Source: Rhizaria sp. SCN 62-66 (taxonomy: Eukaryota; Rhizaria, unplaced). Taken from it: a stretch of DNA of 48,734 nucleotides. The stretch's first letter is position 1, and each line of letters starts with the position of its first letter. Where the stretch lies: assembly GCA_001724265.1 (NCBI GenBank), contig MEDY01000219.1:1-48734 (forward strand). The letters run 5' to 3'. Shown here piece after piece: positions 10,875 through 21,476 of the stretch. Under the pieces are notes generated by a model that saw only the letters and a list, made by a program, of their open reading frames with translations, was not told the DNA's origin and made no database searches. Both the position numbers and the translations under genes were made by a program.

Positions 10875-12745
10875 TCACTTAGCAGCATTCTTAACGGCGC
10901 TCTTAGCCTCATGCTGCACAAAGAGGTTAATAATCTCATTGTTTCCGACCAGCTCCGCGCACTCGCGCGCAGTCAGGCCCACATCATCGCCCTCGGCAGC
11001 GTTGCCGCTCTTGCTGCGCAACTCGGCCTCGCTGCCAACAACGCCGGCCTTGACCAGGCCGCGCGCAAACGCGCTTCCAGGCGGCATCCGCGGCTCGAAG
11101 TAGCCGCCAGCTGGAGCAGCGCCCTCAGCGCCAGCAGCGTCGTCAGCTGCAGGAGCGCTCTTGTCGTCCTTGTTGCCGGTGTCATCATCGTCGTCGTCGC
11201 TGAAGATGGCGAGCAGCAGCGCGACGGCCTCGGCGCTCTCGCCCCACACGGCGTACATGAGCGCGGTAACGCCGTCAATGTCCGCCGCGGTCACGTCCGC
11301 CCACCAGCCCTTGCTCTCGCCGTCGGTCACCGCGATGTTCCGCTTGGGGAAGCGCTTGAGGGCGGCCGCGACGGCCTCGAGCACGTCCGTGTCGCCCGCG
11401 TCGGCCGCCACATGCAGCACGCCGCGTCCGTGGCGGTCCACGGCGTTGACGGCCCCGCGCAGCGTCGCCGCGGCCGCGCGCTCCGCGGCGGGCTCCGCGC
11501 CGGCCTCGGCCACGGCGGTGGTATAGGCCGCGGCGGCGTCATCGAGGTACGCAGACACGGCCTCGGCGCCAGAGTCGACCAGGTCGGGCGAGTCCACCGT
11601 AGCCGGCTCGTAGAACGGGCAGTGCGACGCGAACGACGATGGCGCAGCAGCAGCAGCAGACTTCGCAGCGGCCTTGGGCTCAGTGGCGTCAGCGTCCTCC
11701 TTGTTGTTGCTCTTGGCGCTCTCGTCAGGCGCGTCGGCGTCCTCGCATCCATTGTTGTCGGCAGCCTCCTTGGGCTTGTTGTCGTCAAAGGCAAAGTCAT
11801 CATCGCAGTTGAACGAGTTGCTGGCAACGGGGCCCATGCGCTTCTTGCCGCCGGCATCGTCGCCGTCATCGCCCTGGCCCTGGCTCTTGCCCTCGCCCTT
11901 CTTGGGGGGCTTGGCGCCAGTGCCATCTGGGTCACTGGAGTATGCAGACGCGCGCGCGGCTTCAAGCGCGCGCGCCTCGGCTTCCGCGGCGGCCAGCACG
12001 TCCTCCTCCTCGGCCTCGGACTCCTCCAGCGCGTTATCAGCGGCGTCGTCGCCGTCCGCGTCGGTGTCGTCGCCCGGCGCGGGCGCGGACGGGTTCTCTT
12101 CCAGATCAGCGGCGGTGGCAGGCCCGCCGAAGCGGCGGCCAAGAAAGCGCACGCGTGCGAGACGCTGCCAGCGCGGGAGCAGCACAGTAAGTGCCTCCAA
12201 ATAGCAACGCTGCGCCTCCTCGCGCGGCATCTCGCGCAGGTTGTTCCACGCGTCCCACATAGCTGCGCGCTCGAAGTTGAACGACGACGGACGCTCGACG
12301 TTGCACTTGCCCACGGTGCCAGCCTTGTACAGCGCGTACAGCTCAAGCAGATCAAGCTCCTCAGCCGTCAGCGGGTGTGCGCGCACGTGAGCTGACGCAG
12401 CGTCGAAGGCAGCAGCGAGCGTCACGTTCTCGCGAGGAGCGCGGGCGCGGCCGCGAGCGGCAGCTGACGAGGGGTCAGACGCGTCGTCAACGGGCTTCTT
12501 CGTCTTCTGGCGAGACGTCTTCATGTAGAAGCACACGCCGCGACGCACAAGAAGGCAAACCGCGCTAACAGCGGCAACGGTGAGAACTGCCGTGCCGAGG
12601 CGGAAGGTCTTTAGATGCAGGATATTGGGGGAGGAAGCGCAATTATCAAGATGACGGTGAGAAGGAGTCAGCGACGGAAAGAGCTATTATAGACGTGGAT
12701 TAATCGTAAAACAGGATGTGTTTAATAGAAACGTACCAAAGACAT
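10875..12745 (-). CDS. membrane-anchored acyl-CoA-binding protein with ankyrin repeats
   Basis: Proposed exons are 12745-12737 (ATG TCT TTG only) and 12683-10875 (stop TGA), joined in phase 0 across a 53-nt intron; the product is 605 residues. Without that exon the first in-frame ATG is 12524 and a hydrophobic stretch would be lost. The spliced form has a transmembrane segment at about residues 32-49 (LGTAVLTVAAVSAVCLLV) followed by basic residues. Next come an acyl-CoA-binding domain (about 90-173, with ELYALYK, GKCN and MWDAWNNL), an acidic Ala-rich linker, and about two ankyrin repeats near 415-490 (GRGVLHVAADAG, DGVTALMYAVWG). The order TM, ACB, ankyrin is that of plant ACBP1/2; ACBD6 has ACB plus ankyrin without the TM. 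Such proteins bind long-chain acyl-CoA esters and deliver them at membranes, with the ankyrin part as protein-binding platform. The domain calls are firm; exon 1 is inferred. Confidence 0.85.
12684..12736 (-). other. predicted intron (53 nt) in acyl-CoA-binding gene
   Basis: On the minus strand it begins GTACGT and ends TAATAG, with a GATTAAT branch-like element inside. The GTACGT donor matches most other introns in this window. Removal joins ATG TCT TTG in phase 0 to the frame encoding the transmembrane segment. Confidence 0.65.
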
Positions 12746-13355
12746 GTTTTTAAATCACAAAAAATAGCAGAGAATGCGTTTACTGCTGTTTAAGTCCGTT
12801 ATTTCACGTCAAAAGTCGGTGCTGCGTCAGACTTTTGCCGTGACAGCGACGGCACACAAAACCGTTTGTGGTTAGCTTAATCAAAACAAAGATCTCTCAT
12901 TGTTATCAAAGTCTCTCAGCATAGGGACTTGATATAAGGTTTTCAGAGTGCGGTGATGTAGGAAAATCTTAATATTATTCGTTAGAGTATTATATTAGAA
13001 CCTAATTTTGAATAAAACAAACGATCCCCACGCTGGCTGACGAGCGCCCCAGCAAACGGGTGTTGATTGATGACCGTTACCGAATTCGAAAGTCGAATGC
13101 ATGCCATAATTTCATCGTAGTTTAGTGAGATGACACTTTTCAGCGATTTTCGTTGATTGAAATTATCTGATGCTTTATTTAATCTTTTGTGACTTGCGCT
13201 TTACCCTTACTATGCATCTTTGTAGGACCGAGTCAGTTGTGTCAGTTTCTCTTACTGGTCAGCAATAGTTTCTTCTGCTTTCGAGATCTAATACGGCAGC
13301 ATCGCATCTATTTTGACATTGCTGAGTGATTTACGCTGTTTTTCGAAAGTGAGCA
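12746..13355. other. divergent intergenic / promoter region
   Basis: This spacer of about 610 bp separates divergently transcribed genes and must hold both promoters. It is AT-rich near both ends with a GC-richer patch near 13025-13110. No clear TATA box, tandem repeat or RNA gene was recognised. Confidence 0.6.
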
Positions 13356-16300
13356 ATGTCGTCTCGCCCCACATCAGCGCTTAGGCCATCAGGAGCCCAC
13401 GCTGGCGCCGGAGCCTCGCCTGCTACTCAAGTTTCAGCCCCTGTCTCCTCCGCGATAAGCTGTGCGTCCGTATGCGGGCCCGACGCAGTGTCATACCACC
13501 TGCGTCTGCGTCCTTTCTGCGGGACTGCCGCAGAGGCTGCGATCTCTGCCGTCTCGACATCTTCGAGCAACAACTTTCAACATCTTATCTCGCTCCCTCC
13601 TGTCACTCACAACATGACCAGTGGCTTGCGGCCCACGTCAGCGGTCACGGCCCGCGGTCAACCCGCGTTTGGACCCGTAGCTGCGGAAGCCGTTTAGCTT
13701 GTTTCCCCCGCGCTTGCCGCCGCATTGCCCGCGGCGTCCATCGACGCTGTGGCTCGGATGCGCGTCAGCAGCTGCAGCGACAACGGCGACGACGATGACG
13801 GCGACGGCGACGATGGTTGGCATCTCACAGCACACGCGCCCGCAGCCGCGCATGCTGGCCTCTTTGCTTCGGCCGTGGCGCCTTTGCTTGACGCCACGGT
13901 TGCCGGCCACAGCACCGCGCTGCTGACGTACGCCGTGCCGTAGTCCGCCAGAACTGCGCCACCCGCTCCCGCACCAACCGTATCCACGGCATCAGGAGAC
14001 GTTGAGATCAATCACAGAGGCGAATGTGGTGTGAGCGCAGATGTTACTGTCTCCTCAGAGCACTGCGCATATCCGACGTCGGACGCCACGTACACAGTGC
14101 TTGGCGCACCTCCGCCGCCGCCCGCGTCTTCGCTCCCACCATCACAGTCACAATCGGTGTCGGCGCAATCGGCGGTGGCGTGTTTCCCGCTGCCTGCGCC
14201 TGCGCACACGTCGGCCACGCAGCTGCACTTACAGTCGCAGTCCCAGCAGCCGCAGTTACGGTCACAGTCGTTCGCGTTCTCCTACGAGAAGCACGGCCTG
14301 CTATACGCTGCTGCTGACGCGCTGCTGCGTCTGGCTGCGCTGCGCGTCCCTGCCTCTGTTCCCACTATCGCGACTGCTACTGCTTCTGATGAGAGCAGCA
14401 AGAACAGTGTTGATGTTGGCGCGCGTGTGTTTCTGTCAATTCTTGAAGTGCGCTTCGACAGCAGCAATAACAACAACAACAACAGCACCACTCGTGCTAC
14501 GACGACGTCCAGCAGCAGCCGCACCGCGACTGGCAGTGACGACAGCTCAAGCACTGTTTTCGACGTCACAATGGCTACAATTGCTCCGCACAGCACCTTT
14601 GTTAGTCACAGCAATGACGCCGTCAGAAACAGCAGCAGCAGCAGTGCTGACGGCGCTGTGAACAACGGCGTGCCGCTCGAGTGGGTCCGCGATGGTGCCT
14701 CGCTCTCCTGGTCTCCGTTGACTTCGCACCTGAGCGCCCCCGTGCCGCGCCCGCAATCCGCAAGCTTGCGCCGTCCGCTCTCCGCGAAGTCGGGCGCAAG
14801 CGCAAGCTCGTCCGCCGCGCTGCCTGGCTTCCAGCGCGTCGAGCTGCGGTCGCTCTCACAGGTCGCCAACATTGCTGCGGCCGTGTCGGACCGCCGTCAC
14901 CGCCGCGCCGAGGCAGGGCTTGCTGCTTGCGCGAGCACGATGTTTGTGTTTACTGTTGAGACTGTGGTCGCTGCTGGCAGTCGCATTGCTGCCGTCGATG
15001 TCAAGCCAGGCGCCGTGGTGACCAAGGGCACGTTTACGCTCGTGGAATGCCCTCTGCCCACCAGCAATAACAGCGCTAGTGATGCGAACACTGACGCAGT
15101 GGCTTCGTTTCCTGCGCCACTTGCTGGCGTGCTCACCGTCGCTGCTGCGGTCTCCGCGCTCGCACACAAGCGCCGTGCACTTGCCCGTGCCCCGCACACC
15201 CGCGTCGCCGCCGCCCTTGCACACAGTGAAGCCGCCGTTGCCGCAGCCGCACAGCGCGCAGCTGACGAGGCCGCTGTGGCCACAGTTGCCGCTGCAGCCG
15301 CTGAGGACAACGTGTACGAGAAGATGAGCCGCATGGCGCGCGGGCCCGCGCCGCCGCCTGCAAGCCCGCTGGCGCCCGCCGCGCTGTCAGCGCTGCTGGC
15401 GCCGCCCGCAGCCGCCGTGGCGCAGCTGCACGGCGCGCTGGCTGCCGCGGGCGCGCGCGCAGTGGCCGCAGCGGGGCTGCCGGCGCTGGCGCGGCTGGGC
15501 CGCGACACGCTGCCGACCATCGCCGCGGTCGCTGCCGTGCGCCACGCCGCCGCTGCCGCGCTCGCGGGCGCGACTGAGGCCGCCGCAGTTGCTGCAGCGG
15601 GAGTCTTTGTCTTGCCAACGCCAGCGCACTCGGAGGCGGGCAGCCACAGGGCGGGCGTGGTGGTGGAGAGCGGTTTTGCAGTGCTACCGCGACTGTGTGC
15701 GCTGCTGAAGCGGGCCGAGCGCGCCACTGCGCAGCTTGAGCGACAACTCGCAAGTGCGAACACGCAATCCGATAATGGCAACGACAACAATATTATCAAC
15801 AATAAGCGTTATAATGCCAGCGGTCACAAGGCTGAGGTGATTGACGGCGCGACGCAGCAGTGGTTGCGCGCAATTGTGTTTGCTCGGGCTGCACTGACGG
15901 GCTTTGCACAAGCCAACCGCGCTTTTATCCCAGTTTCTGTGAGTGTTGCGACAGCAGTTGCTGCGAGCATCCGCACGAACGCACATGCTGACGCGAGCAC
16001 TCACCCAAATGTAAGTGATGATGTGTTTGTGGGCAGGGGCAGCCGGAGCGGTGGTTTCTCAGCCTCGCGCTCCTTGTGGGCGTCTGTGCCGAAGTTAGGC
16101 AGGCTGATATCCGCAACCAGTGTAACAGTCAGCAACGACGCAATGGGCCCAAATGGCAATATTGCCAAGTCGGAGCCGCTGTTGACGCCGTTCTCCCCGT
16201 TTGACGCCATGCTCATGCTATCCCGACTTTCGCCCGCCAGCGCGCACGTTAACAGCAGCGGCGTGGACTGTGTGGCGCTGTTGCGGCTGTGGGCTGCTGT

Positions 16301-19300
16301 ACTGCAATCCCCTGCGCTCGCTGCAATTGCCAGCACGCTCACCCTTTATTTCAACAATAACAACAACAACGGCGTTAGCGCCACCCAGATTGATGCAGTT
16401 GCTCACAGTGTCGTTGCGACCGTGGCGGCTGCTTTCCGCGCTGCGCTCTCGCTACTTTTGCGCAGTGGCGACCGTGAGCTGAACGGTGACGGTGAGGACC
16501 TTGATGCGCCTCTGGAGCCCCAGTTTGATGCCGCAAGCCCTGCATGGGCGCTTTCGCTCCTGCGCGCGCATCCGGCGCAGTCGCCCTTCCCATCCGTTGC
16601 ATCGCTGCTGCCCGCCGACGCCGCCTACAACCACAGCCGCAGCGGCGGCAACGGTAGCGACGACACTGCGCACAGCTGCGGTGGCGCAGTGAGCGCGCAG
16701 CGGTTGGCGGTACTGGGGCACGTCACGGCCACGGCGCCGCGCTTTGGCGCGGACTTACGGCCCTGGGCGCGCTTTGACCGCCAGCTAGCTGCTGTGGCAC
16801 CTCTCGCCACGGCGCGTGCCGCCGCCGCTCTTGCGACGACGAGCGCCGCCGCAGCGGGGAGCAGCAGCGGCCCGCTTGTCGCCGTGCTGTTGGGTGCTGC
16901 GCCCGGCGCTGCGGACAGCAATTCCGCTGGCACCGCGGCTGCAAACTCTGGTTCTGCCTCTAACTCTCGGCCTGCCTCTGCGCTGCTGGCTGCGAACGCT
17001 GACGCTAGTGCTGGCGCGGCGCGACCGCTATCAGCAACTGCGTCAGCGGCGGCGTTGGCTCTGCTGAGGGAGAGCTCGGCGCAGTCGCGGGTGCAAAGCG
17101 CTACCGTGCGCACTGCATCAGCGCGCCGCATGGGCTCTGCGCGGCGTGCTGCGGCCGACTCTCGGCCTGGGAGCGCCATTAGGCCTCTCAGCGGCGGTGG
17201 GATTGGCGATTGCTCAGGCGGCGGCATGGTTATCCGTGATATTGCCAGTGACGAAGACGACGAGGGCGACTACTATGAGGACGACGATGAGGTCTACAGC
17301 GTGACTAATGATGCCGAGGCTGCGGTCAACAACGACACTGACCCTCTTGATCTTGCATCATGGCAGCAGCACAACAGTGGCACCATTGGCAGCGTGTCAG
17401 CGTTTGCAGAGGCGCTGATCGACGTGCTGGCGGAGCTGGAGCAGGCCAAGACCGCGCTGAGCGCTGAACGTGGCGCGCGCGCTGCCGCTGAGGACGCTGC
17501 ACGACACGCTAAGTCCGTGCTTGGCCGCCATCTCGGCGTCTTTGGCTCCACGTCTTCGGCTACACCCGCCGTCACAGTTCCCGGGTCCGGCTTGGCGGCA
17601 ATCGGCGAAGATGGCGCGGCAGTGGCGGGCACCGGAGGAGGCGCAATGGGGGCGTACGGCAAGCACAATGTCGCCGCCAACACTGCTAAGGTTGCAGCCG
17701 GACAGAGCACTGCCGCGCGCAGTCGCAGCGGCCGCTTTAGGCCCACGTCCGCGCCGCCCGTCTCCGCTACGTCTGCCACTGCTGCTGGTGCTGCTGCTGC
17801 TGTTGATAAGGAGTCTGAGCGGCTTCTGCCTCGCACTGCCGTGCCGTCGGCCGCCGCAGCCGCTGCCCGCGCAGCCGCGGCCGAGTTTCTCGCGCGCGGC
17901 ACTGTCTCACAGCAGCTTGCACTCGCGCTCACTGGCGGCAGCGCCGCGGCGGCCGCGGCCTCTGACCGGCGCAAGGGTGCCGCGCGCCGCAGCGCGTTCC
18001 CCGGTCGCAATTCTGTTGCCAGCGACGCCAGCGCCGGCGCAGCGGAGGGCGGGCTGTTCGTGTCGCTCATGTCGCCCGACGCGGGGCCCGGCGCGGGCTC
18101 TGCCACGGGCGCGGCGGTGGCTGCGGCCGTGGCCCGCGCGCGCCGCCCCGCGTCTGCCGCGACCGCGCGCATAGGCTCCGCGAACAACGCGACTGCGGCA
18201 GCCGCCGCCGGTGCTGCCTGTGGCGGCGAGCGGATGTTGGGCGAGGCCGAGCGGCATGGCGCGCGCGCTGTGACGCAGGGCGCTTTTACCGTCGGCGCTG
18301 CCACGCAGGTTGTTGCAATCGAGTCTGGGTCCGCGCACGTTGACGCTGATGCTGATGCCGACGCTGATGCCCGCGCTGGCGCTGACGGTGCTGTTGAGGC
18401 GGGCGCAGTGACGGTGGTCGACGCTAGCGGGTTTGCGCTCACGGTCAACGCGCCCGGGGACACGCGGTCCTTCCCGCCGCCGCAGCAGACTGCGACGGTT
18501 GCGGCCACAGCTGCCGCTGCGACAGCGACTGGGTCGGCGACCGCGGCAGCGACGACTGTGGCTGCGGCGAGTGCGGGCGCAACGGCTGCGGCGCTGGCTG
18601 CGGTTGCGGGCAGCGGCAAGGCCGTCTCTGCGGCTGCTTCGGCGCACTTGGCCCTGCAGCTTCAGTCGGCGCTGGCGACCGTTTCCGCGCTGCGCTGCCA
18701 CAACGCGGCGCTGTCTGCGGACCTAACCGCCGCGCGCGCCGCCGCCGCGTCCTCATCGACTGCAGCTGCTGTGTCAGCATCGGCAGCTGCGGGTTCCGAG
18801 GCCCGCGCGCGCGCTGCAACCGCGGCCGCGCGCGCGGCGGGCGAATGGGGCTGCGCGCGCGCGGGCGAGGCCGCCGGGGCGCTGGCGCTGGCACGCGACA
18901 CCGGCGCGGGCGTCGTCGCCTCAGGCTTGGGCGCCGTCGCTGCAGGCGTGGACCGCGACATGCAGCGGCTGCGCGCGGCGACGGCGCGTCTCGACGACGC
19001 GCTGCACAGCACGCGCACCGGGCACGCCCCGCCCCACGGCCGCGGCGCTGCTGAGGACGCCGAAACAGCCTCTCTGCCCTTTGCGGGGGGCCCGTCCGCG
19101 GTGCGCCCGACCGCGGCCGCGACCGCTGCAACGGCGGCAGCCGCTGCGGCGTCCGAGGCCGCACTCCGCGAGGAGCTCGCGACTGCGCGCGCCGCAGCAG
19201 CGTCTGCCTCAGCCGCGGCGGCGTCGCTGGCGGCTGAGCGAGCGGAGCTGCTGCAGTACGCGGCTCAGACAACCGCGCTGCTGGATGCCGTGGACCGTGG

Positions 19301-19937
19301 CGCGTTCCCCGTCACCGAGGCCCACGGCGTGCGCCGCGTGACGGTGCCACGCGCGGCCAAGTTTGCGCTCGCGCTGCCGGCCCCGCTCAAGGCGAGTCTC
19401 GCCGCCGCAGCCGCCACGGCCGCTGCGGCCGTCGCCTCGGTCGCTCCGGGCTCCGGCGCCGCAGAGCAGCAACAGTTCGCGGACGGCGGTGGCGAAAGCG
19501 GGTACGTGGACGCGCTCAGGGGCGAGAACGCGGCGCTGCAGCTCGAGGTGCAGCGGCTGCGGCGGCGCGAGCAGCAGCGTCTGGCGGTACTGCGCGCTGC
19601 CAACTCGGCCGCCGCCGCCGCAGTGCTCACCGCGCAGGAGCCCGGCGTGAACGTTCACGGCGGCGGCAGCAGGAGCAGGCCTGCGACTGCGACAACGCAG
19701 GCGGCGCTGCCTCTTTCCATGGCCCAGACACAAGCTCAAGCTCAGCAGCTGCAGCGGCAGCGGCCCTCGACAGCCCACAGTGGCCACAACCCCAATGCGA
19801 TAACAGCAGGAGCTCCCCAGACCGGGGACGCGGGGGTGCACGGCTTCACGCTGGGCCGCAACCGCGGCGGCGCGGCCTCAGGACGGCCAGTCAGCGCGGG
19901 ACTTGACCGGCCTGTGGTTGCGCTGCCTGGCCGTTAA
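13356..19937 (+). CDS. kinesin-like protein with degenerate motor domain and coiled coils; contains two in-frame TAG codons
   Basis: From ATG 13356 to TAA 19935 the frame is 2194 codons with TAG at residues 114 and 196. Motor-like blocks appear in kinesin order, with insertions: SYHLRLRPF (46-54, like the VRVRP strand), FASAVAPLLDATVAGH then TYAVP-TAG-SART (191-200, where kinesins have AYGQTGSGKT), VFLSILEVRF (about 357-366, like VSFLEIYNE), RRAEAGLAACASTMFVFTVE (about 516-535, like the SSRSH block), TFTLVECPL (about 559, like LVDLAGSE), and VSALAHKRRALARAPHTRVAAAL (about 600-622, like ISAL..HIPYRDSKLT). The P-loop lysine is Arg and its glycines are gone, so it should not hydrolyse ATP. Coiled-coil-like stretches lie near 1345-1390, 1764-1800, 1932-1970 and 2049-2083. 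Short R-P-x-S/T-A motifs recur throughout. The kinesin assignment is by eye; the continuous frame is directly seen. Confidence 0.75.
13695..13697 (+). other. in-frame TAG, codon 114 of kinesin-like gene
   Basis: The context is Glu-Ala-Val-TAG-Leu-Val-Ser-Pro. The ATG-initiated frame before it and the Ala/Asp-rich coding-like frame after it are the same frame. No intron of the usual GTACGT type surrounds it. Confidence 0.9.
13941..13943 (+). other. in-frame TAG, codon 196, within the pseudo-P-loop
   Basis: The context is Thr-Tyr-Ala-Val-Pro-TAG-Ser-Ala-Arg-Thr, aligning with the kinesin Tyr-Gly-Gln-Thr-Gly-Ser-Gly-Lys-Thr motif. The frame continues to 19937. A GTACGC at 13928 could start a 24-nt GT..AG stretch that would remove the TAG in frame, but it is GC-rich and far shorter than the other introns. 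Confidence 0.9.
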
Positions 19938-21003
19938 GTCAGTGATTTAAAGCATGTGTTTTTCGAGTGACAAAGATATTTTTCGGCGGTGACGCGACTT
20001 AAGGGGACTTCTCAAAGAGCTCGCAAGCTGATGGTATGTATTTGAGACATATTCTATTACATTTAAACTTGTACATTTATAATTTTAACTTCATTTGAGT
20101 ATTGATACACAATTTCTTTGATTCTGCGCAGCAGCGTTACGTTACTCTTGCAGCATCCAATGATACTAGTCACCAGAACAAGTTATGTTTGCGCTCACTA
20201 GTAACAATTGAAGGCAAATTGCACATACACTGTTGCAGCACACCCTTCTTATTTAAATTTACTGATGTAGCAAGTCACAACATGAGGTAGGGTCTTCAGT
20301 TACAGTTTCTTCGAGTCGTTTGTAGTTTGTGGTCGAGCAAAGAACTTCGTATCCCAGCGCTGTATAACTTCTGACTGTGCAAAAATACTTATCTATGGTA
20401 AAAAAACAAGTAAGTTCTCGCATGCACCGTTGAGGTGAGCTCCTAAGCCCTTATGCATATTAATATATCATTGAACGAACGAAAATCATCTGTTGAAGCG
20501 GCTACGGGGTCGGCGACGTGCGATGGCAGACTGAGGCTAATTTTTCGAATTATCTCAATCTATAAACGTTCCTTCCGCATGCAGTTTACTGTTCATTTAC
20601 AATACTGATTATAGTATTTGGTGCTGTAATTACGTTGCTACTGACGTTTAAATCCTTTAGTTATCGTCATTTTGAATTGTTGTTCTTGGCACGATTCGGA
20701 CACTGCATCGTCCTCCTTGTTGACCTATCTTTGCACGCTACTAAATCTGGCATTTTCTCACTGCAAGGACTAATATTTACTGCACGTTAATTTTTCTTTT
20801 TGCACCCGGTCGCGTTATTGCACTTCTGCTTCAGAGCGTGCACTACGCATCTTTTATCTTATCATCGGCCTTCGCCCGCGCCTTCCTCGCAACTCTTGTC
20901 AGACTGACTGAGGACCGAGCCCTTCTCTGTTTGCTCCCGCACGCGTGCGCCCCCGTCTCCGCAACCGTTTCGCTTGTTTGCGACGCGCCTGCCCGCTCCG
21001 CCG
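19938..21003. other. intergenic, AT-rich, between two plus-strand genes
   Basis: About 1.07 kb with many stops in all frames up to about 20830, then a pyrimidine-rich GC-rising leader before the ATG at 21004. No RNA gene, transposon or convincing small gene was seen. The short frame at 20102-20290 has no ATG and is AT-rich. Confidence 0.65.
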
Positions 21004-21445
21004 ATGCAGCACGGCCTCGGTGACATCCCCGTCACGCTCCGCTTCCCCGCGTCCACACAGGCGCCAACTCCTCGACACCAGCAGCGCCCGCAGCAGTCGC
21101 AGTCTCAGCCCCAGTCTGCGGCCGCGCGCAGCGATGCGGTCGACGCCTCTGTGGACCTGTTCGGCGAGTCCGAGCTCGTTCCGCTGCCGCCGCCATCACC
21201 TGCCCGCGCGTCCTCGTCCTCCTCGGCTACTGCAGCCTCTGCTGCAAGTGCTGCAGTGAACACAACGAGTTCCTCGAGCGCGAGCGCGAGCGCGAGCGCG
21301 GGCGCGGGCGCGGGGCTGGGCATGAGCGTGGGCGCGACGGCGACGGCGATGACGCACACGCGCCCGTTCGCGTACCACATCCCTGGCCCGCTGCCCGCCG
21401 AGATCGCGCTTCGCGACTACCCCCGTTCTTTCAATAGCTACACTA

Positions 21446-21476
<31 letters not shown>

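Noticed and set aside
13677-13697. A 21-nt GT...AG stretch ending at the TAG at 13695
   Set aside because: No GTACGT-like donor, no AT-rich or pyrimidine tract, and implausibly short. GT..AG pairs of this size occur by chance anywhere.
13928-13951. A 24-nt GTACGC...CAG stretch that would remove the TAG at 13941 in frame
   Set aside because: The donor resembles real ones, but the stretch is GC-rich, less than half the length of any other intron here, and lies in the kinesin-like P-loop block. It is kept only as an alternative to sense UAG.
13356-19937. The kinesin-like gene as a pseudogene
   Set aside because: There are no frameshifts and no TAA or TGA in 2190 codons, and its codon style matches its neighbours. 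Only TAG occurs.
20102-20290. Short open frame in the intergenic region before the VPS9-START gene
   Set aside because: It begins with TTG, is AT-rich unlike all real coding sequence here, and shows no recognisable feature.
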